Counted from the stretch's first letter, positions 26,564 through 35,973 are shown. The stretch: DNA of 64,000 nt from Chitinibacter fontanus (GCF_013423785.1 NZ_CP058952.1:1178001-1242000), one strand, 5' to 3'. Notes: generated by a model from the sequence alone, not told the origin. Numbers and translations: made by a program.

Positions 26564-26824
26564 ATGCAATTACTCATCAGCAACCTTCCCGTAGACACCA
26601 GCAACGAAGATGTACTTCAGCTTTTGACCGAACAATTGGGTGCACCAGCTCCAGTTGAAGTCAAAGTGGAAGCCGGCGATGCCGGCCGTAATGCAATTGC
26701 TTATATCCGCTATCCAGCCGACACCCCAGCCACCTTAGGTAAAGTGCTGGATGATAAAATTTCCGGCTTACATTACAAAGGTCACGATTTGGACGCTGCT
26801 GTGACCCACAATTTCAAGGACTAA
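26564..26824 (+). CDS. Small RRM-type RNA-binding protein
   Basis: An 86-residue protein with a single RNA-recognition-motif fold. RNP2 is LLISNLP, and the RNP1 position reads RNAIAYIRY, lacking one of the usual aromatic residues. A strong AAGGAG lies before the start. It ends 4 bp before the D-lactate dehydrogenase gene, so the two share a transcript. Its RNA targets are unknown, and the link to fermentation is only positional. Confidence 0.78.
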   Translation: MQLLISNLPVDTSNEDVLQLLTEQLGAPAPVEVKVEAGDAGRNAIAYIRYPADTPATLGKVLDDKISGLHYKGHDLDAAVTHNFKD

Positions 26825-26828
26825 AATC

Positions 26829-27824
26829 ATGCGCGTGGCAGTTTTTGATAGCAAAAGATTCGATCGTTCTACGCTTGAAGCGGCTAATCAGCAATTTGGC
26901 CACGAGCTAGTTTTCTTCGAAGAACGCCTTGGGGCACACACTGCCCCATTGGCTGAAGATTTTGATGTCGTGTGCCCTTTTGTCAACGATAAGCTCGACC
27001 ACAAAACCATTTGCCGACTCGCTAAGCTAGGGGTTAAGCATATTGCTTTGCGCTGCGCGGGCTTCAATGGAGTGGACTTGGCTGCTGCGGCCGAATTTGG
27101 GATTCCGGTTACACGGGTGCCAGCGTATTCACCCGAAGCGGTGGCCGAACATGTTTTTGCACTCTTACTCACTCTCAGCCGCAAAACGCATCGGGCCTAC
27201 AATCGAGTGCGCGAAGGCAATTTCCTGCTCGAAGGTTTGGAAGGATTTAATATCAACGGCAAAACTTTCGGCATTTTGGGGGCAGGCAAAATTGGTCTAG
27301 CCACTGCGCGAATTGCCCGTGGTTTTGGTTGCAAAGTCCTGGCGTATGATCCGTTCCCTCCAGAGCAATGTGATGTCGATTGCACATTTATGTCGCAGGA
27401 AGAAGTAATGGCACAGGCGGATATTATTTCGCTCCACACCCCATTGCTTGAAAGTACGCACCACATGCTCAATGCAGCCTCAATCGAAACAATGAAGCCC
27501 GGTGTGATTATTTTGAACACCAGCCGCGGCGGCTTAATCGATACGCGCGCCGCACTTGGCGCGCTAAAAAGCGGCCAAATTGGCGGTCTGGGCTTGGATG
27601 TGTACGAGCATGAGGAAGGCGTCTTTTTTGAAGACTTGTCAGATAGCGTACTCAAAGATGATATTTTGGCGCGACTAACCACTTTCCCCAATGTGCTAAT
27701 TACCTCACACCAGGGCTATTTAACCGATGAAGCGCTGAAAAACATTGCCACTACCACACTACAAAACATCAGCGACTTTGCTAACGGATTGCCTTTGCGC
27801 AACGAGGTAAAACCGAGTGCTTAA
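26829..27824 (+). CDS. ldhA: D-lactate dehydrogenase (D-2-hydroxyacid dehydrogenase family)
   Basis: A 331-residue NAD-dependent enzyme reducing pyruvate to D-lactate. The Rossmann motif is GILGAGKIG; catalytic Arg/Glu/His blocks appear as LNTSRGGLIDT, GLDVYEHE and ITSHQGYLTDEAL. The N-terminal MRVAVFDSKRFD and length fit LdhA rather than other hydroxyacid dehydrogenases. It has a good ribosome-binding site (AAGGA) and overlaps the following sensor-kinase start by 8 bp. Confidence 0.92.
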   Translation: MRVAVFDSKRFDRSTLEAANQQFGHELVFFEERLGAHTAPLAEDFDVVCPFVNDKLDHKTICRLAKLGVKHIALRCAGFNGVDLAAAAEFGIPVTRVPAYSPEAVAEHVFALLLTLSRKTHRAYNRVREGNFLLEGLEGFNINGKTFGILGAGKIGLATARIARGFGCKVLAYDPFPPEQCDVDCTFMSQEEVMAQADIISLHTPLLESTHHMLNAASIETMKPGVIILNTSRGGLIDTRAALGALKSGQIGGLGLDVYEHEEGVFFEDLSDSVLKDDILARLTTFPNVLITSHQGYLTDEALKNIATTTLQNISDFANGLPLRNEVKPSA

Positions 27825-30123
27825 GCCTCACTCACGGGTGAAGCCACTGGAATCCCGCTGGCTACTCACCCTGCCGTCATTTGCCGCCGCGCTATTTAGT
27901 TTAGCGTTGGCGGTTTTTTTAATTTTTACGGCCTACAGCGAGCAATCGGCGCGCAATCATAGCTTGATGCAGGATTTGCTGTGGCAAAAACAAGCACTCA
28001 ATACCCGCGTCGATAATTTTACGCACCAGTTGCGTACCGTAGCGGCCAGTATGGCCACCGATGGCTTGGGTTCGGCAGAATTTACTGCCCGCACCTTATC
28101 GCTACTGGAAGATTCGCCCGAAATTATCTCACTGGAATACATTGACGAAACGGGGCAACAGCGCTGGCGTGAACCTGCGACCAAACCAGCTAACGTACCG
28201 GATTTTCGCCATCCAAATCTGGTGGCCATCCGCGAAGCGGTATTGCAAGGTGAAACCAGTAGCTACAGCAAACTGATTCTTGAATCCCCCGAAACGCCGA
28301 TTCTGGCAATTGCGGTGCCGATCAAACTCAACTACAACGGCCGCCACGTCTTAATTGCCCAATTGAATTTGCGCACCATGCTGCAACAGCAAGTACCGTG
28401 GTGGATTGCGCAGCGCTATCAAATCAGCCTGTGGGATAAACAAAAGCTTATCGCAGGTAAATTTGACCGCAGCTACGATGCCAGCCAGCTAAGCAGCAGC
28501 ATTGATCTAGACTGGCCCCCCAATAAATTGGTGCTAACCGCACACATTTACGAACAAAAACGCAATAACTGGCAAACCGCGCTGACCATTGTGGTCGCGG
28601 CCCTGTCGATTTTGATGCTGGCTTCTACTTGGGCTTTACGGCGCCATATCAAAGAGCGGCAAAAAACGGAGGCCCAACTGAGGCAAGAGCAGGCCTTGCG
28701 TGAATCCATGGAAAACTCGCTGGTCACCGGGATTCGTGCCATGGATTTACAAGGCCGCTTGTTTTATGTGAATCGCGCCTTTTGCGAGATGGTTGGCTAT
28801 AGCCAGGAAAAACTGATTGGCGCCTCACACCCTATGCCCTACTGGCCGCCCGAAGACATCGAGCAATGCATGGCCATTTATCGCGCGATCCTCAGCGGGC
28901 GCGCCGATACCACTGGCTACCAGATGCGCTTTATGCGCAGTAATGGGGAGCGCTTTGATGTGCGTTTGTATGCCGCCAAACTCATTGACGGCGACGGTGT
29001 ACATACTGGCTGGATTAGCGCTATTTATGACATCACGGAATTACAACGCGAACGCGAAGCGCTGCAAGCATCACACGAACGGTTTGTTGCCGTACTCAAT
29101 GGCTTGGATGCCGCAGTTTCAGTGACCGATGCCAACTCGGGCGAATTATTGCTGTCGAATCGACATTTTGATGCTGCATTTAATATTCCCGAACGTCATG
29201 GCCGTTATTGCAATATTCCCTTTGTTCGTCGCAGCAAAGGTGCACCGGTCGATAGTGAATGGTTTGATGATTACAACCAACACTGGTATCAGGTCAAAAG
29301 CCGCAGCAGTATCTGGGTAGATGGCTCGGAAGTCTGGCTGGAAATCGCCACCGACATTACGATGCTCAAAAATGCCCAGGAAAACGAGCGCCAGCAAAAA
29401 GAGCAGCTGCAGCAAACCACTCGGCTGATCAGCATGGGTGAAATGGCCTCTAGCTTAGCGCATGAGCTTAACCAGCCCTTGGCTGCCATCGCCAGCTACG
29501 CCACCGGCTGTCGCAATGTTTTGGCACAAACCCAGCCCAATATTGCCCAACTTGATCAGGCCATTGAGAAAATGGCGGCGCAAGCCAAACGCGCAGGGCA
29601 GATTATTCGTGGGATTCGTGAATTCGTTCAACGTCGCGCACCGCATCGCAAACAATGCGAAATTGCCGATTTGCTCGATACCGTGCAAACGCTACTCAGC
29701 GCCGAAATCAAAAAAGCGCAGGTTAAACTCACCATCAGCGACACCCAAGCTTTACCGCCGATTTATGCCGATGCCGTAATGCTGGAGCAGGTGATTTTCA
29801 ATTTAATGAAGAACGCCATCGAAGCAATGGCCGACACCCCCGTCAAACAACGTACATTAGATGTTAAAGTACGCCGCGATGAAGAGATGTTGGCCGTTAG
29901 CATCACCGACCGCGGCCCTGGCATCAATGCCGAGCAGATGGAACAATTGTTCAAACCGTTCTATACCACCAAAGGCAGCGGGATGGGGATGGGGCTAAAT
30001 ATTTGCCGCTCGATCATTGAGCACCACCAAGGACGCCTGTGGGTAGAAGCAAACCCCTTGGGCGGAAGCTGTTTTCACTTTACACTGCCACTTTCTATAG
30101 AGAGCGAAGCTTATGAGCCTTAA
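27817..30123 (+). CDS. Membrane sensor histidine kinase with PAS domains
   Basis: A 768-residue sensor. It has TM1 (about 17-39), an extracytoplasmic sensing region (40-250), TM2 (about 256-274), one clear PAS domain (about 295-410), a second PAS-like region (420-515), HisKA with His549 (SLAHELNQPLAA) and a HATPase (about 640-760, NLMKNAIEA and GMGMGLNICRSI). The kinase core is of the FixL/DctB type. The start is GTG 27817 with GAGG 9 nt upstream, overlapping ldhA by 8 bp. It overlaps its response regulator by 11 bp. The signal is unknown; no haem-binding PAS signature is evident. Confidence 0.92.
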   Translation: MLKPHSRVKPLESRWLLTLPSFAAALFSLALAVFLIFTAYSEQSARNHSLMQDLLWQKQALNTRVDNFTHQLRTVAASMATDGLGSAEFTARTLSLLEDSPEIISLEYIDETGQQRWREPATKPANVPDFRHPNLVAIREAVLQGETSSYSKLILESPETPILAIAVPIKLNYNGRHVLIAQLNLRTMLQQQVPWWIAQRYQISLWDKQKLIAGKFDRSYDASQLSSSIDLDWPPNKLVLTAHIYEQKRNNWQTALTIVVAALSILMLASTWALRRHIKERQKTEAQLRQEQALRESMENSLVTGIRAMDLQGRLFYVNRAFCEMVGYSQEKLIGASHPMPYWPPEDIEQCMAIYRAILSGRADTTGYQMRFMRSNGERFDVRLYAAKLIDGDGVHTGWISAIYDITELQREREALQASHERFVAVLNGLDAAVSVTDANSGELLLSNRHFDAAFNIPERHGRYCNIPFVRRSKGAPVDSEWFDDYNQHWYQVKSRSSIWVDGSEVWLEIATDITMLKNAQENERQQKEQLQQTTRLISMGEMASSLAHELNQPLAAIASYATGCRNVLAQTQPNIAQLDQAIEKMAAQAKRAGQIIRGIREFVQRRAPHRKQCEIADLLDTVQTLLSAEIKKAQVKLTISDTQALPPIYADAVMLEQVIFNLMKNAIEAMADTPVKQRTLDVKVRRDEEMLAVSITDRGPGINAEQMEQLFKPFYTTKGSGMGMGLNICRSIIEHHQGRLWVEANPLGGSCFHFTLPLSIESEAYEP

Positions 30124-30730
30124 TCGCCACATTGCCATTGTTGATGACGACGACGCCATCCGCGACGCCCTGTCGTGGCTGTTTTCGACCCGCAATCATT
30201 CGGTTCAATTGTTTGCCAGCGCGGAAGAATTACTGGAAAACTATAACCCAGATCAATTTGGCTGCCTGATCTTGGACGTTCGCATGCCCGGTATGGGCGG
30301 CATGGAGCTATTTAGCAAGCTGCAAGAACACGCGTATACCCCACCCGTGGTGTTTCTGACTGGCCACGGCGATGTGCCGATGGCTGTTGCCGCACTGAAG
30401 CAAGGTGCCGCTGACTTTATCGAGAAGCCCTTCTCTGATAACGACATTGTCGATTTGGTCGAAGGGTGCCTATCTCTGGATCAAATGAATCGGAGCGAAT
30501 GGGAAAACCGCACCGCCGTCGATGAGCGCCTAGCCTGCTTAACCCCCCGCGAAACCGAGGTAATGAAGCTGATCCTCACTGGTCGCCTGAATAAGCAAAT
30601 TGCAGATGATTTGTCTATTTCGATGAAAACCGTTGAGGTACACCGCGCGCGGATTTTAGAAAAAATGCAGGTCAAAACCGCGATGGAACTCGCCGCTCGC
30701 CTGCGCGATGCGGGTGTTGACGTTAACTAA
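30113..30730 (+). CDS. FixJ/NarL-type response regulator
   Basis: A 205-residue transcription regulator. The receiver domain (about 5-120) has DDDD at 11-14, phospho-acceptor Asp55 (LILDVRMPG), Thr83 and Lys105 (EKPF). The C-terminal LuxR-type HTH (about 140-200) has LTPRETEVMKLILTGRLNKQIA. It is the cognate partner of the upstream kinase (11-bp overlap) and the last gene before a terminator. The neighbouring ldhA is a possible target, by position only. Confidence 0.93.
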   Translation: MSLNRHIAIVDDDDAIRDALSWLFSTRNHSVQLFASAEELLENYNPDQFGCLILDVRMPGMGGMELFSKLQEHAYTPPVVFLTGHGDVPMAVAALKQGAADFIEKPFSDNDIVDLVEGCLSLDQMNRSEWENRTAVDERLACLTPRETEVMKLILTGRLNKQIADDLSISMKTVEVHRARILEKMQVKTAMELAARLRDAGVDVN

Positions 30731-30753
30731 TATACGTCGCAATGTATTAACAC

Positions 30754-30782
30754 AAAGGCCAATCTTGTATTGGCCTTTATTC
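30754..30782 (+). terminator. Rho-independent terminator after the response regulator
   Basis: A 10-bp stem AAAGGCCAAT / ATTGGCCTTT (30754-30763, 30769-30778) with a 5-nt loop and T-rich continuation (TTTATTC). Confidence 0.85.
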
Positions 30783-30807
30783 ATATACCCCATAGAGCAA
30801 GTACTGA

Positions 30808-31581
30808 ATGTTAATGCTGATTTCGCCAGCTAAAACGCTGGACTACATCACTCCGCCAACGACGAGTCTATTTTCTCAGCCTGATTTTTTAGCGGAATCA
30901 CAATTGCTGATCGAAGTGCTGCGCCAACAATCGCCTGCGCAAGTCGCCGAGCTGATGAAAATATCGGATGAACTAGCCGTACTCAACGTCGGCCGCTATC
31001 ACAGCTGGCAGCCCAACTTCACACCAGCCAACGCCAAACAAGCGGTATTGGCCTTTATGGGCGATGTATATGAAGGGCTGGCAGCCAACAGTATGGATCA
31101 AGCCCAACTCGATTACCTTGGCCAGCATTTGCGCATTTTATCGGGCCTGTACGGCCTATTACGCCCGCTCGACTTGATGCAAGCCTACCGCCTCGAAATG
31201 GGTACGCGCCTAGCCAATTCACGCGGCAACAATCTTTATGAATTCTGGGGCACACGGATCACTGACGCGATTAATGCGTTGGAAGATGAAACCATCGTTA
31301 ATCTGGCCAGTGACGAGTACTTTAAATCCGTTAAACCCAAATTACTGCAAGCACGTTTAATCACGCCGGTATTTGAAGATTTTAAAGGTGGTAAATATAA
31401 GATCATCAGTTTTTACGCCAAACGTGCGCGTGGTTTGATGGTGCGCTACGCGGCTTTACACAACATCAGGCAAGCGGAACAATTAAAAGCGTTTGATCTG
31501 GAAGGCTATCGTTTGGATGAAACGGTTAGCGATGCTGTGCGCTGGGTTTTCCGGCGACGTATTGATGCTGCCGGCAGTTAA
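30808..31581 (+). CDS. yaaA: Peroxide stress protein YaaA (UPF0246)
   Basis: A 257-residue cytoplasmic protein of the YaaA family. In E. coli it limits intracellular free iron and oxidative DNA damage during peroxide stress. Diagnostic blocks are [11 protein letters not shown] near the N-terminus, the YGLLRPLD region, [11 protein letters not shown] and [13 protein letters not shown]. The start at 30808 reads [12 protein letters not shown] 30814 is an equally possible start. It appears monocistronic. Confidence 0.95.
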   Translation: MLMLISPAKTLDYITPPTTSLFSQPDFLAESQLLIEVLRQQSPAQVAELMKISDELAVLNVGRYHSWQPNFTPANAKQAVLAFMGDVYEGLAANSMDQAQLDYLGQHLRILSGLYGLLRPLDLMQAYRLEMGTRLANSRGNNLYEFWGTRITDAINALEDETIVNLASDEYFKSVKPKLLQARLITPVFEDFKGGKYKIISFYAKRARGLMVRYAALHNIRQAEQLKAFDLEGYRLDETVSDAVRWVFRRRIDAAGS

Positions 31582-31698
31582 TTAACTCTCCGGATTCCCC
31601 CGCAACGAATAGCGGCGCTAAACTCCTGCAAGCCGTTGTAAACAATTTAGGTAATCACTCATGAGCACAATAGGAAAAGTCGATAGCAGGGTATATTA

Positions 31699-32397
31699 AT
31701 GCGTCAATTACTGATCAGCATCTTGGCTTTGCTCTACCCGCTTGCAGGGCTGGCTGGCGAGCAGCCAGTGCAGCTGGTCACCGCGGTTGATTCACACCAG
31801 TCGGCCAGCTCGGCCTATCGGCAATTTATTGCGGAATTATTTGGCCGAATTCCTGCGGCTTACACCCTAAGTTATCGCCCGGCTCGCCGCGCTGAAATGG
31901 AACTCGCCAATCGACAATTTGACGGCGATGCCGGGCGCGGAGCTGATTTTGGCAGCAAATACCCTGAGCTGATTCGTGTTGATCCTTCCTACTTTGAGCT
32001 GCGTTTTTTTGCGATTTCATATGCGCGAAGCGTGACAGCTTGGCGCGATTTGTATGGTTTAAATATTGCCTATTTACGTGGCATTGTGGCTGTAGAGTCT
32101 CAGCTGGGAGCCCACGCCAAACTCTATCCCAGCGACAGCGTAACGGCCTGCATTCGCATGGTAAAAGCACATCGCGTTGAGGCTTGCATTCTCAATTCAG
32201 CGGCTCCAGCCAATCAGGAGTTTACTGACGCCACCCCTGCCTTAAGTAACACGGAGTTTGGTCATAGCCCAGTCTATTTCTGGCTGACCCCACAACACCA
32301 GGTCCTTGCTCAACAAATCAGCACGGTACTGCGACAAATGCAAAAAGACGGCTCACTCGCGCGTTATCAACGACGCTTTGAACCCCCTTCCAACTAA
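31699..32397 (+). CDS. Periplasmic solute-binding-like protein (SBP family 3-like)
   Basis: A 232-residue protein with a signal peptide (1-19, ending AGLAG) and a fold resembling small family-3 solute-binding proteins (FDGDAGRGADFGSKYPELIRV, shortened core DGDAGRG). No permease or ATPase lies next to it on the same strand. Such orphan proteins often sense or sequester amino acids or serve in signalling. It is separated by about 90 bp from the DUF3299 gene, so membership of the zinc cluster is unlikely. Confidence 0.65.
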   Translation: MRQLLISILALLYPLAGLAGEQPVQLVTAVDSHQSASSAYRQFIAELFGRIPAAYTLSYRPARRAEMELANRQFDGDAGRGADFGSKYPELIRVDPSYFELRFFAISYARSVTAWRDLYGLNIAYLRGIVAVESQLGAHAKLYPSDSVTACIRMVKAHRVEACILNSAAPANQEFTDATPALSNTEFGHSPVYFWLTPQHQVLAQQISTVLRQMQKDGSLARYQRRFEPPSN

Positions 32398-32487
32398 GTT
32401 TGGGCATTCAATGAAGTTTTTGTTACAAGCCACACAAACAAATGCAACTTAGTTACAATAAGCGAACACTCTACAAGGATGACTACC

Positions 32488-33147
32488 GTGTTCGCCAAAC
32501 TCATCGTTGCCGTTAGCAGCGCGCTACTGGCTTTTAATCTCTGGGCGGCAGATGCCAAAGCCATTAAGTGGTCGGATTTACAACCCGATTCACCGACCCT
32601 GCGCGCCACCGTCAACAAAATGAATCAGCAAGAAAAAACGCGGCTGATGCGGGCTGTGCAGCAACGTGAGCTGAAAACCATGCTCGATAACGGCAAACTC
32701 AAAGCCAGCGAGCTCACCGCCAATGATGTGAAATTACTTAAAGAAGATTTCAAAGATTTGAATCCGCTGATCAATGAAATCGAAGCCTTCGAGAAAAAAC
32801 GCACGGGTGAAATGACCGCCGCGCTTAACGGCGAAACAGTGCAAATTGATGGCTACTTATTACCACTCAAACAAAACGGCAAAAAGGTAACCGAATTTTT
32901 GCTCGTGCCGGTCATTGGTGCCTGTATTCACGTACCAGCGCCGCCACCGAATCAGATGGTGGTAGTGCAATATCCTAAAGGCTATGACCAAGGTGATTTG
33001 TTTGCCCCGATTACTGTGCAAGGCAAACTCATCATTAAAGCCAGCAAAGCTAACTTATCGCTCGCTGATGGTGCGAGTGATGTCGCAGTAGGCTATCAAA
33101 TGGTGGCCACGGAAGTGCGCGAATACAAGAAAACCGCCACCAAATAA
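32488..33147 (+). CDS. DUF3299 periplasmic protein of a Zrg-like zinc-uptake cluster
   Basis: A secreted protein of about 219 residues. It has a signal peptide ending around NLWA|AD and a C-terminal DUF3299 domain (about 110-215; IDGYLLPLKQNGKKVTEFLLVP, core GYLLPL, and HVPAPPPNQM). GTG 32488 is preferred over ATG 32479 because AAGGA lies 8 nt before GTG but only 2 nt before the ATG. In Vibrio, a DUF3299 protein is encoded with ZrgA, an ATPase and a permease in a zinc importer; the same set follows here. Its biochemical role is unknown. Confidence 0.8.
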   Translation: MFAKLIVAVSSALLAFNLWAADAKAIKWSDLQPDSPTLRATVNKMNQQEKTRLMRAVQQRELKTMLDNGKLKASELTANDVKLLKEDFKDLNPLINEIEAFEKKRTGEMTAALNGETVQIDGYLLPLKQNGKKVTEFLLVPVIGACIHVPAPPPNQMVVVQYPKGYDQGDLFAPITVQGKLIIKASKANLSLADGASDVAVGYQMVATEVREYKKTATK

Positions 33148-33170
33148 CACATACTCACACAGGTATAACC

Positions 33171-33659
33171 ATGAAAAAATTGATAGCTCTTGTCTGCATC
33201 ACTATACCCCTAGTTAGCCAAGCTCATGAACATGCAGCGCATGTCCACGGCGCAGCAGAAATTGATGTGGCAATTGAAGGCAAAAAGTTGCTGATCACGC
33301 TGGAGAGCCCGGCCGACAATTTGCTCGGTTTTGAACGAGCCCCCAAAACCGAGGCCGAAAAAGCCAAGCTCAAAGCGGTAACCGAGCAACTCAATCAAGC
33401 TGCCACACTCTTTGTTCCCGATGCAGCTGCACAGTGCAAAGCGGCCACGCCCGTGGTGAATATGCCGAGCTTCAAAAAAGGCGAACATAGCGATATCGAC
33501 GCCGAATATAGCTTTGATTGCCAGAGCGTACCGAGCAGCGTTGCACTCAGCTTGTGGAAAAACTTCCCCAATTTTAAAAAGCTCAATGCCAATCTCGCCA
33601 CCGCCAAAGGCCAAAAACAACTGAGCCTGAAACCTGGCCAAGATTTAAGCCTGAAATAA
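33171..33659 (+). CDS. zrgA: ZrgA-like zinc-uptake protein (DUF2796)
   Basis: A 162-residue periplasmic protein with signal peptide (1-18) and a His-rich mature N-terminus (HEHAAHVHG), typical of DUF2796/ZrgA. The family binds zinc and supports a MacB-like ABC importer in Vibrio. A cysteine pair (CKAATP and FDCQSV) may form a disulfide. It lies 23 bp after the DUF3299 gene. An 88-bp gap with a strong hairpin separates it from the ATPase. Confidence 0.85.
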   Translation: MKKLIALVCITIPLVSQAHEHAAHVHGAAEIDVAIEGKKLLITLESPADNLLGFERAPKTEAEKAKLKAVTEQLNQAATLFVPDAAAQCKAATPVVNMPSFKKGEHSDIDAEYSFDCQSVPSSVALSLWKNFPNFKKLNANLATAKGQKQLSLKPGQDLSLK

Positions 33660-33668
33660 AACCGCCCA

Positions 33669-33708
33669 GCCACGAGCAAAGCCTGCTGGAATTGGCTTTG
33701 CTCGTGGC
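33669..33708. repeat. 15-bp perfect inverted repeat inside the zinc cluster
   Basis: GCCACGAGCAAAGCC (33669-33683) pairs perfectly with GGCTTTGCTCGTGGC (33694-33708) around a 10-nt loop. There is no following T-run, so it is not a normal terminator. It sits between zrgA and the ATPase gene and may set differential expression or mRNA stability. Confidence 0.7.
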
Positions 33709-33747
33709 GAAGTCGCATGAGGCCGCCATTTACAAGGAATACCTAGG

Positions 33748-34449
33748 TTGTTAATCGAGCTTTCAAATCTGCAATTTAGCTGGCGCGGTGCGACCCGCCC
33801 AACATTGGATATCCCTGCATTTAGCCTTGCCGCGGGCGAACATTTGTTTCTGCACGGCCCCAGCGGCAGTGGCAAAAGCACCTTGCTATCGTTACTCACC
33901 GGAATTCATCTGCCACAGCAAGGCGAAATCCGCATTCTGGGGCAAAATTTGGCCACCCTATCGGGCCCAGCACGCGATCATTTCCGCGCCGACCATCTAG
34001 GCTATGTTTTTCAGCAATTCAACTTACTCAGCTACTTGTCGGTACTGGATAACGTGCTGCTGTCTTGCCAGTTTTCAAAGATCCGCCACCAACGTGCATG
34101 TGCGTTTTCCGGTACCGCCAAAGCACAGGCGCTGCATTTGCTCGAGCGGCTGGATTTAACTTCCTTTCTGGATCGCCCGGTTAGCGCCCTGTCGGTCGGC
34201 CAGCAACAGCGTGTCGCACTAGCCCGCGCATTAATTGGAGCCCCCGAAATTCTGATTGCTGATGAGCCTACGTCAGCGCTGGATGCCGAACGCCGCGGGG
34301 CCTTTATCGATTTACTGTTTGAGTGTGCCACGGAGCACAACACCGCCGTGCTGATGGTTAGCCATGATCCACAACTGGCCGCCGCCTTTGATCGTAGCGT
34401 CAGCTTGGCTAGCCTCAATCGCAATAGTACGGAGAGTGAGCATGTTTAA
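33748..34449 (+). CDS. MacB-type ABC transporter ATPase (zinc cluster)
   Basis: A 233-residue ATPase of the LolD/MacB class. Walker A is GPSGSGKS, Walker B is ILIADEP, and the signature is LSVGQQQR, in which the usual GG is VG. The start is TTG 33748 with AAGGA 9 nt upstream; there is no ATG or GTG nearby in frame. It overlaps the permease start by 8 bp. By context it energises the Zrg-like importer. Confidence 0.88.
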   Translation: MLIELSNLQFSWRGATRPTLDIPAFSLAAGEHLFLHGPSGSGKSTLLSLLTGIHLPQQGEIRILGQNLATLSGPARDHFRADHLGYVFQQFNLLSYLSVLDNVLLSCQFSKIRHQRACAFSGTAKAQALHLLERLDLTSFLDRPVSALSVGQQQRVALARALIGAPEILIADEPTSALDAERRGAFIDLLFECATEHNTAVLMVSHDPQLAAAFDRSVSLASLNRNSTESEHV

Positions 34450-35698
34450 AATTGCACTGCGCAGTTTGCTCAATCGTCGCCTAACGGTTGCGCTAGCGAT
34501 CTTCACCGTGGCGCTGTCGGTGCTATTACTGGTTGGCGTAGAACGCCTGCGCAGCGAAGCGCGCAATAGTTTCGCCAACACGGTAAGTGGCACTGATTTG
34601 ATTGTTGGAGCGCGTACCGGCTCGGTACAGCTATTGCTCTACAGCGTGTTTCGCGTTGGTAACGCAACGAATAATATCGGCTGGGATAGCTACCAAAAAT
34701 TATCGCAAGATCGCCGCGTCGCTTGGACCATACCGGTGTCGCTCGGCGATAGCCATCATGGTTTTGCGGTGCTAGGCACCACAAGTGATTATTTCAAATA
34801 CCTGCGCTATAGCGACAATCAGCCTTTGCAATTTAGCCAAGGGCAGGCGTTTAGCAAAACACACGATGCCGTAATCGGCGCGCATCTCGCCAGCAAAATG
34901 GCCTATCGGCTAGGGCAAAAGATTGTGCTGACACACGGAAGTGGCGAAGGCGCAATGTCGGAGCACAGTGATCAGCCCTTTACCATCGTTGGTATTTTGG
35001 CGCCAACAGGCACGCCGGTCGATGATACGGTGCATGTCTCGCTCGACGGGCTGACCGCCATTCACGAAGGTTGGGAATCGGGTAGTGCCTCACTGCTATC
35101 GAGTTCAGGCGTACTAGCGGCTGCGGAAGATCGCGCCTTGCCTCCGCCTAGCAGCATCACAGCCTTTTATGTCGGGCTAAAATCGCGGACAGCCATCTTT
35201 AGCTATCAGCGCGCAGTGAATCAATACCCCGATGAAACGCTGATGGCTATTATGCCCGGCGTGGCGCTATCCGAGCTGTGGCAATTAATGCGCATTGCCG
35301 AGCAAGCGCTGACGGTAGTATCCGGCTTTGTGCTGCTAATCGGCTTGATGGGCATGTTGACGGCATTGCTGACTGGCCTGAACGAGCGACGCCGCGAAAT
35401 GGCGATTTTGCGCTCGGTGGGCGCTCGAGCCTGGCAGATTTTCGCCCTGATTATGGGGGAAACATTATTATTGGTCAGCCTTGGCATTGTAATGGGTATG
35501 GCTTTGTTATATTCATTCTTACTGATCTGCAAGCCAATACTCCGCGAGGTATACAGCTTGAATATCGCAATTGCCGCCCCCAGCACCACCGAATGGTTAC
35601 TCATGGGCATCACCCTGCTGGCTGGATTCTTAATTGCGGCCCTCCCCGCTTGGCGCGCGTACCGGATGTCGCTCAGCGATGGCTTGAGCCCGCATTAA
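34442..35698 (+). CDS. FtsX/MacB-type ABC permease (zinc cluster)
   Basis: A permease of about 418 residues with the FtsX/MacB topology: one N-terminal helix (about 12-32), a large extracytoplasmic domain (about 40-275), and three C-terminal helices. The coupling region ERRREMAILRSVGA is typical. ATG 34442 has GGAGAG upstream and overlaps the ATPase by 8 bp. It is the last gene of DUF3299 / zrgA / ATPase / permease. Confidence 0.88.
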   Translation: MFKIALRSLLNRRLTVALAIFTVALSVLLLVGVERLRSEARNSFANTVSGTDLIVGARTGSVQLLLYSVFRVGNATNNIGWDSYQKLSQDRRVAWTIPVSLGDSHHGFAVLGTTSDYFKYLRYSDNQPLQFSQGQAFSKTHDAVIGAHLASKMAYRLGQKIVLTHGSGEGAMSEHSDQPFTIVGILAPTGTPVDDTVHVSLDGLTAIHEGWESGSASLLSSSGVLAAAEDRALPPPSSITAFYVGLKSRTAIFSYQRAVNQYPDETLMAIMPGVALSELWQLMRIAEQALTVVSGFVLLIGLMGMLTALLTGLNERRREMAILRSVGARAWQIFALIMGETLLLVSLGIVMGMALLYSFLLICKPILREVYSLNIAIAAPSTTEWLLMGITLLAGFLIAALPAWRAYRMSLSDGLSPH

Positions 35699-35712
35699 GA
35701 ATGATGCAAGTC

Positions 35713-35742
35713 GCGTGCGCAGTTTGCATAGACTGCGCACGC
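35713..35742 (+). repeat. 11-bp perfect hairpin after the zinc cluster
   Basis: GCGTGCGCAGT (35713-35723) pairs with ACTGCGCACGC (35732-35742), with an 8-nt loop, 14 bp after the permease stop. There is no T-run, so it may protect the mRNA 3' end or act with a weak terminator. Confidence 0.6.
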
Positions 35743-35973
35743 TGCAGCGATACACCTGTATGTATCCGCCCAAAGATCTTATTCATTAAAATCTTGCCAG
35801 CCATACCCCCAGCAATCACTCACTAAATGCAGCAATACCTTGCGGCGGATTGGCTCCATGACTAGGACAATTTACTCGCCTGCGCCGCTGCTCAGGCCCT
35901 CGCCCGAAAAACAGTGGCGACTGTAAGTTAGCTTGGCTATAAACCAGCATGTCTTTCTGATTGGCTTGCTGCT

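Noticed and set aside
32398..32487. Possible Zur box before the zinc cluster
   Set aside because: TTAGTTACAATAA has only weak symmetry and does not match the Zur consensus I know.
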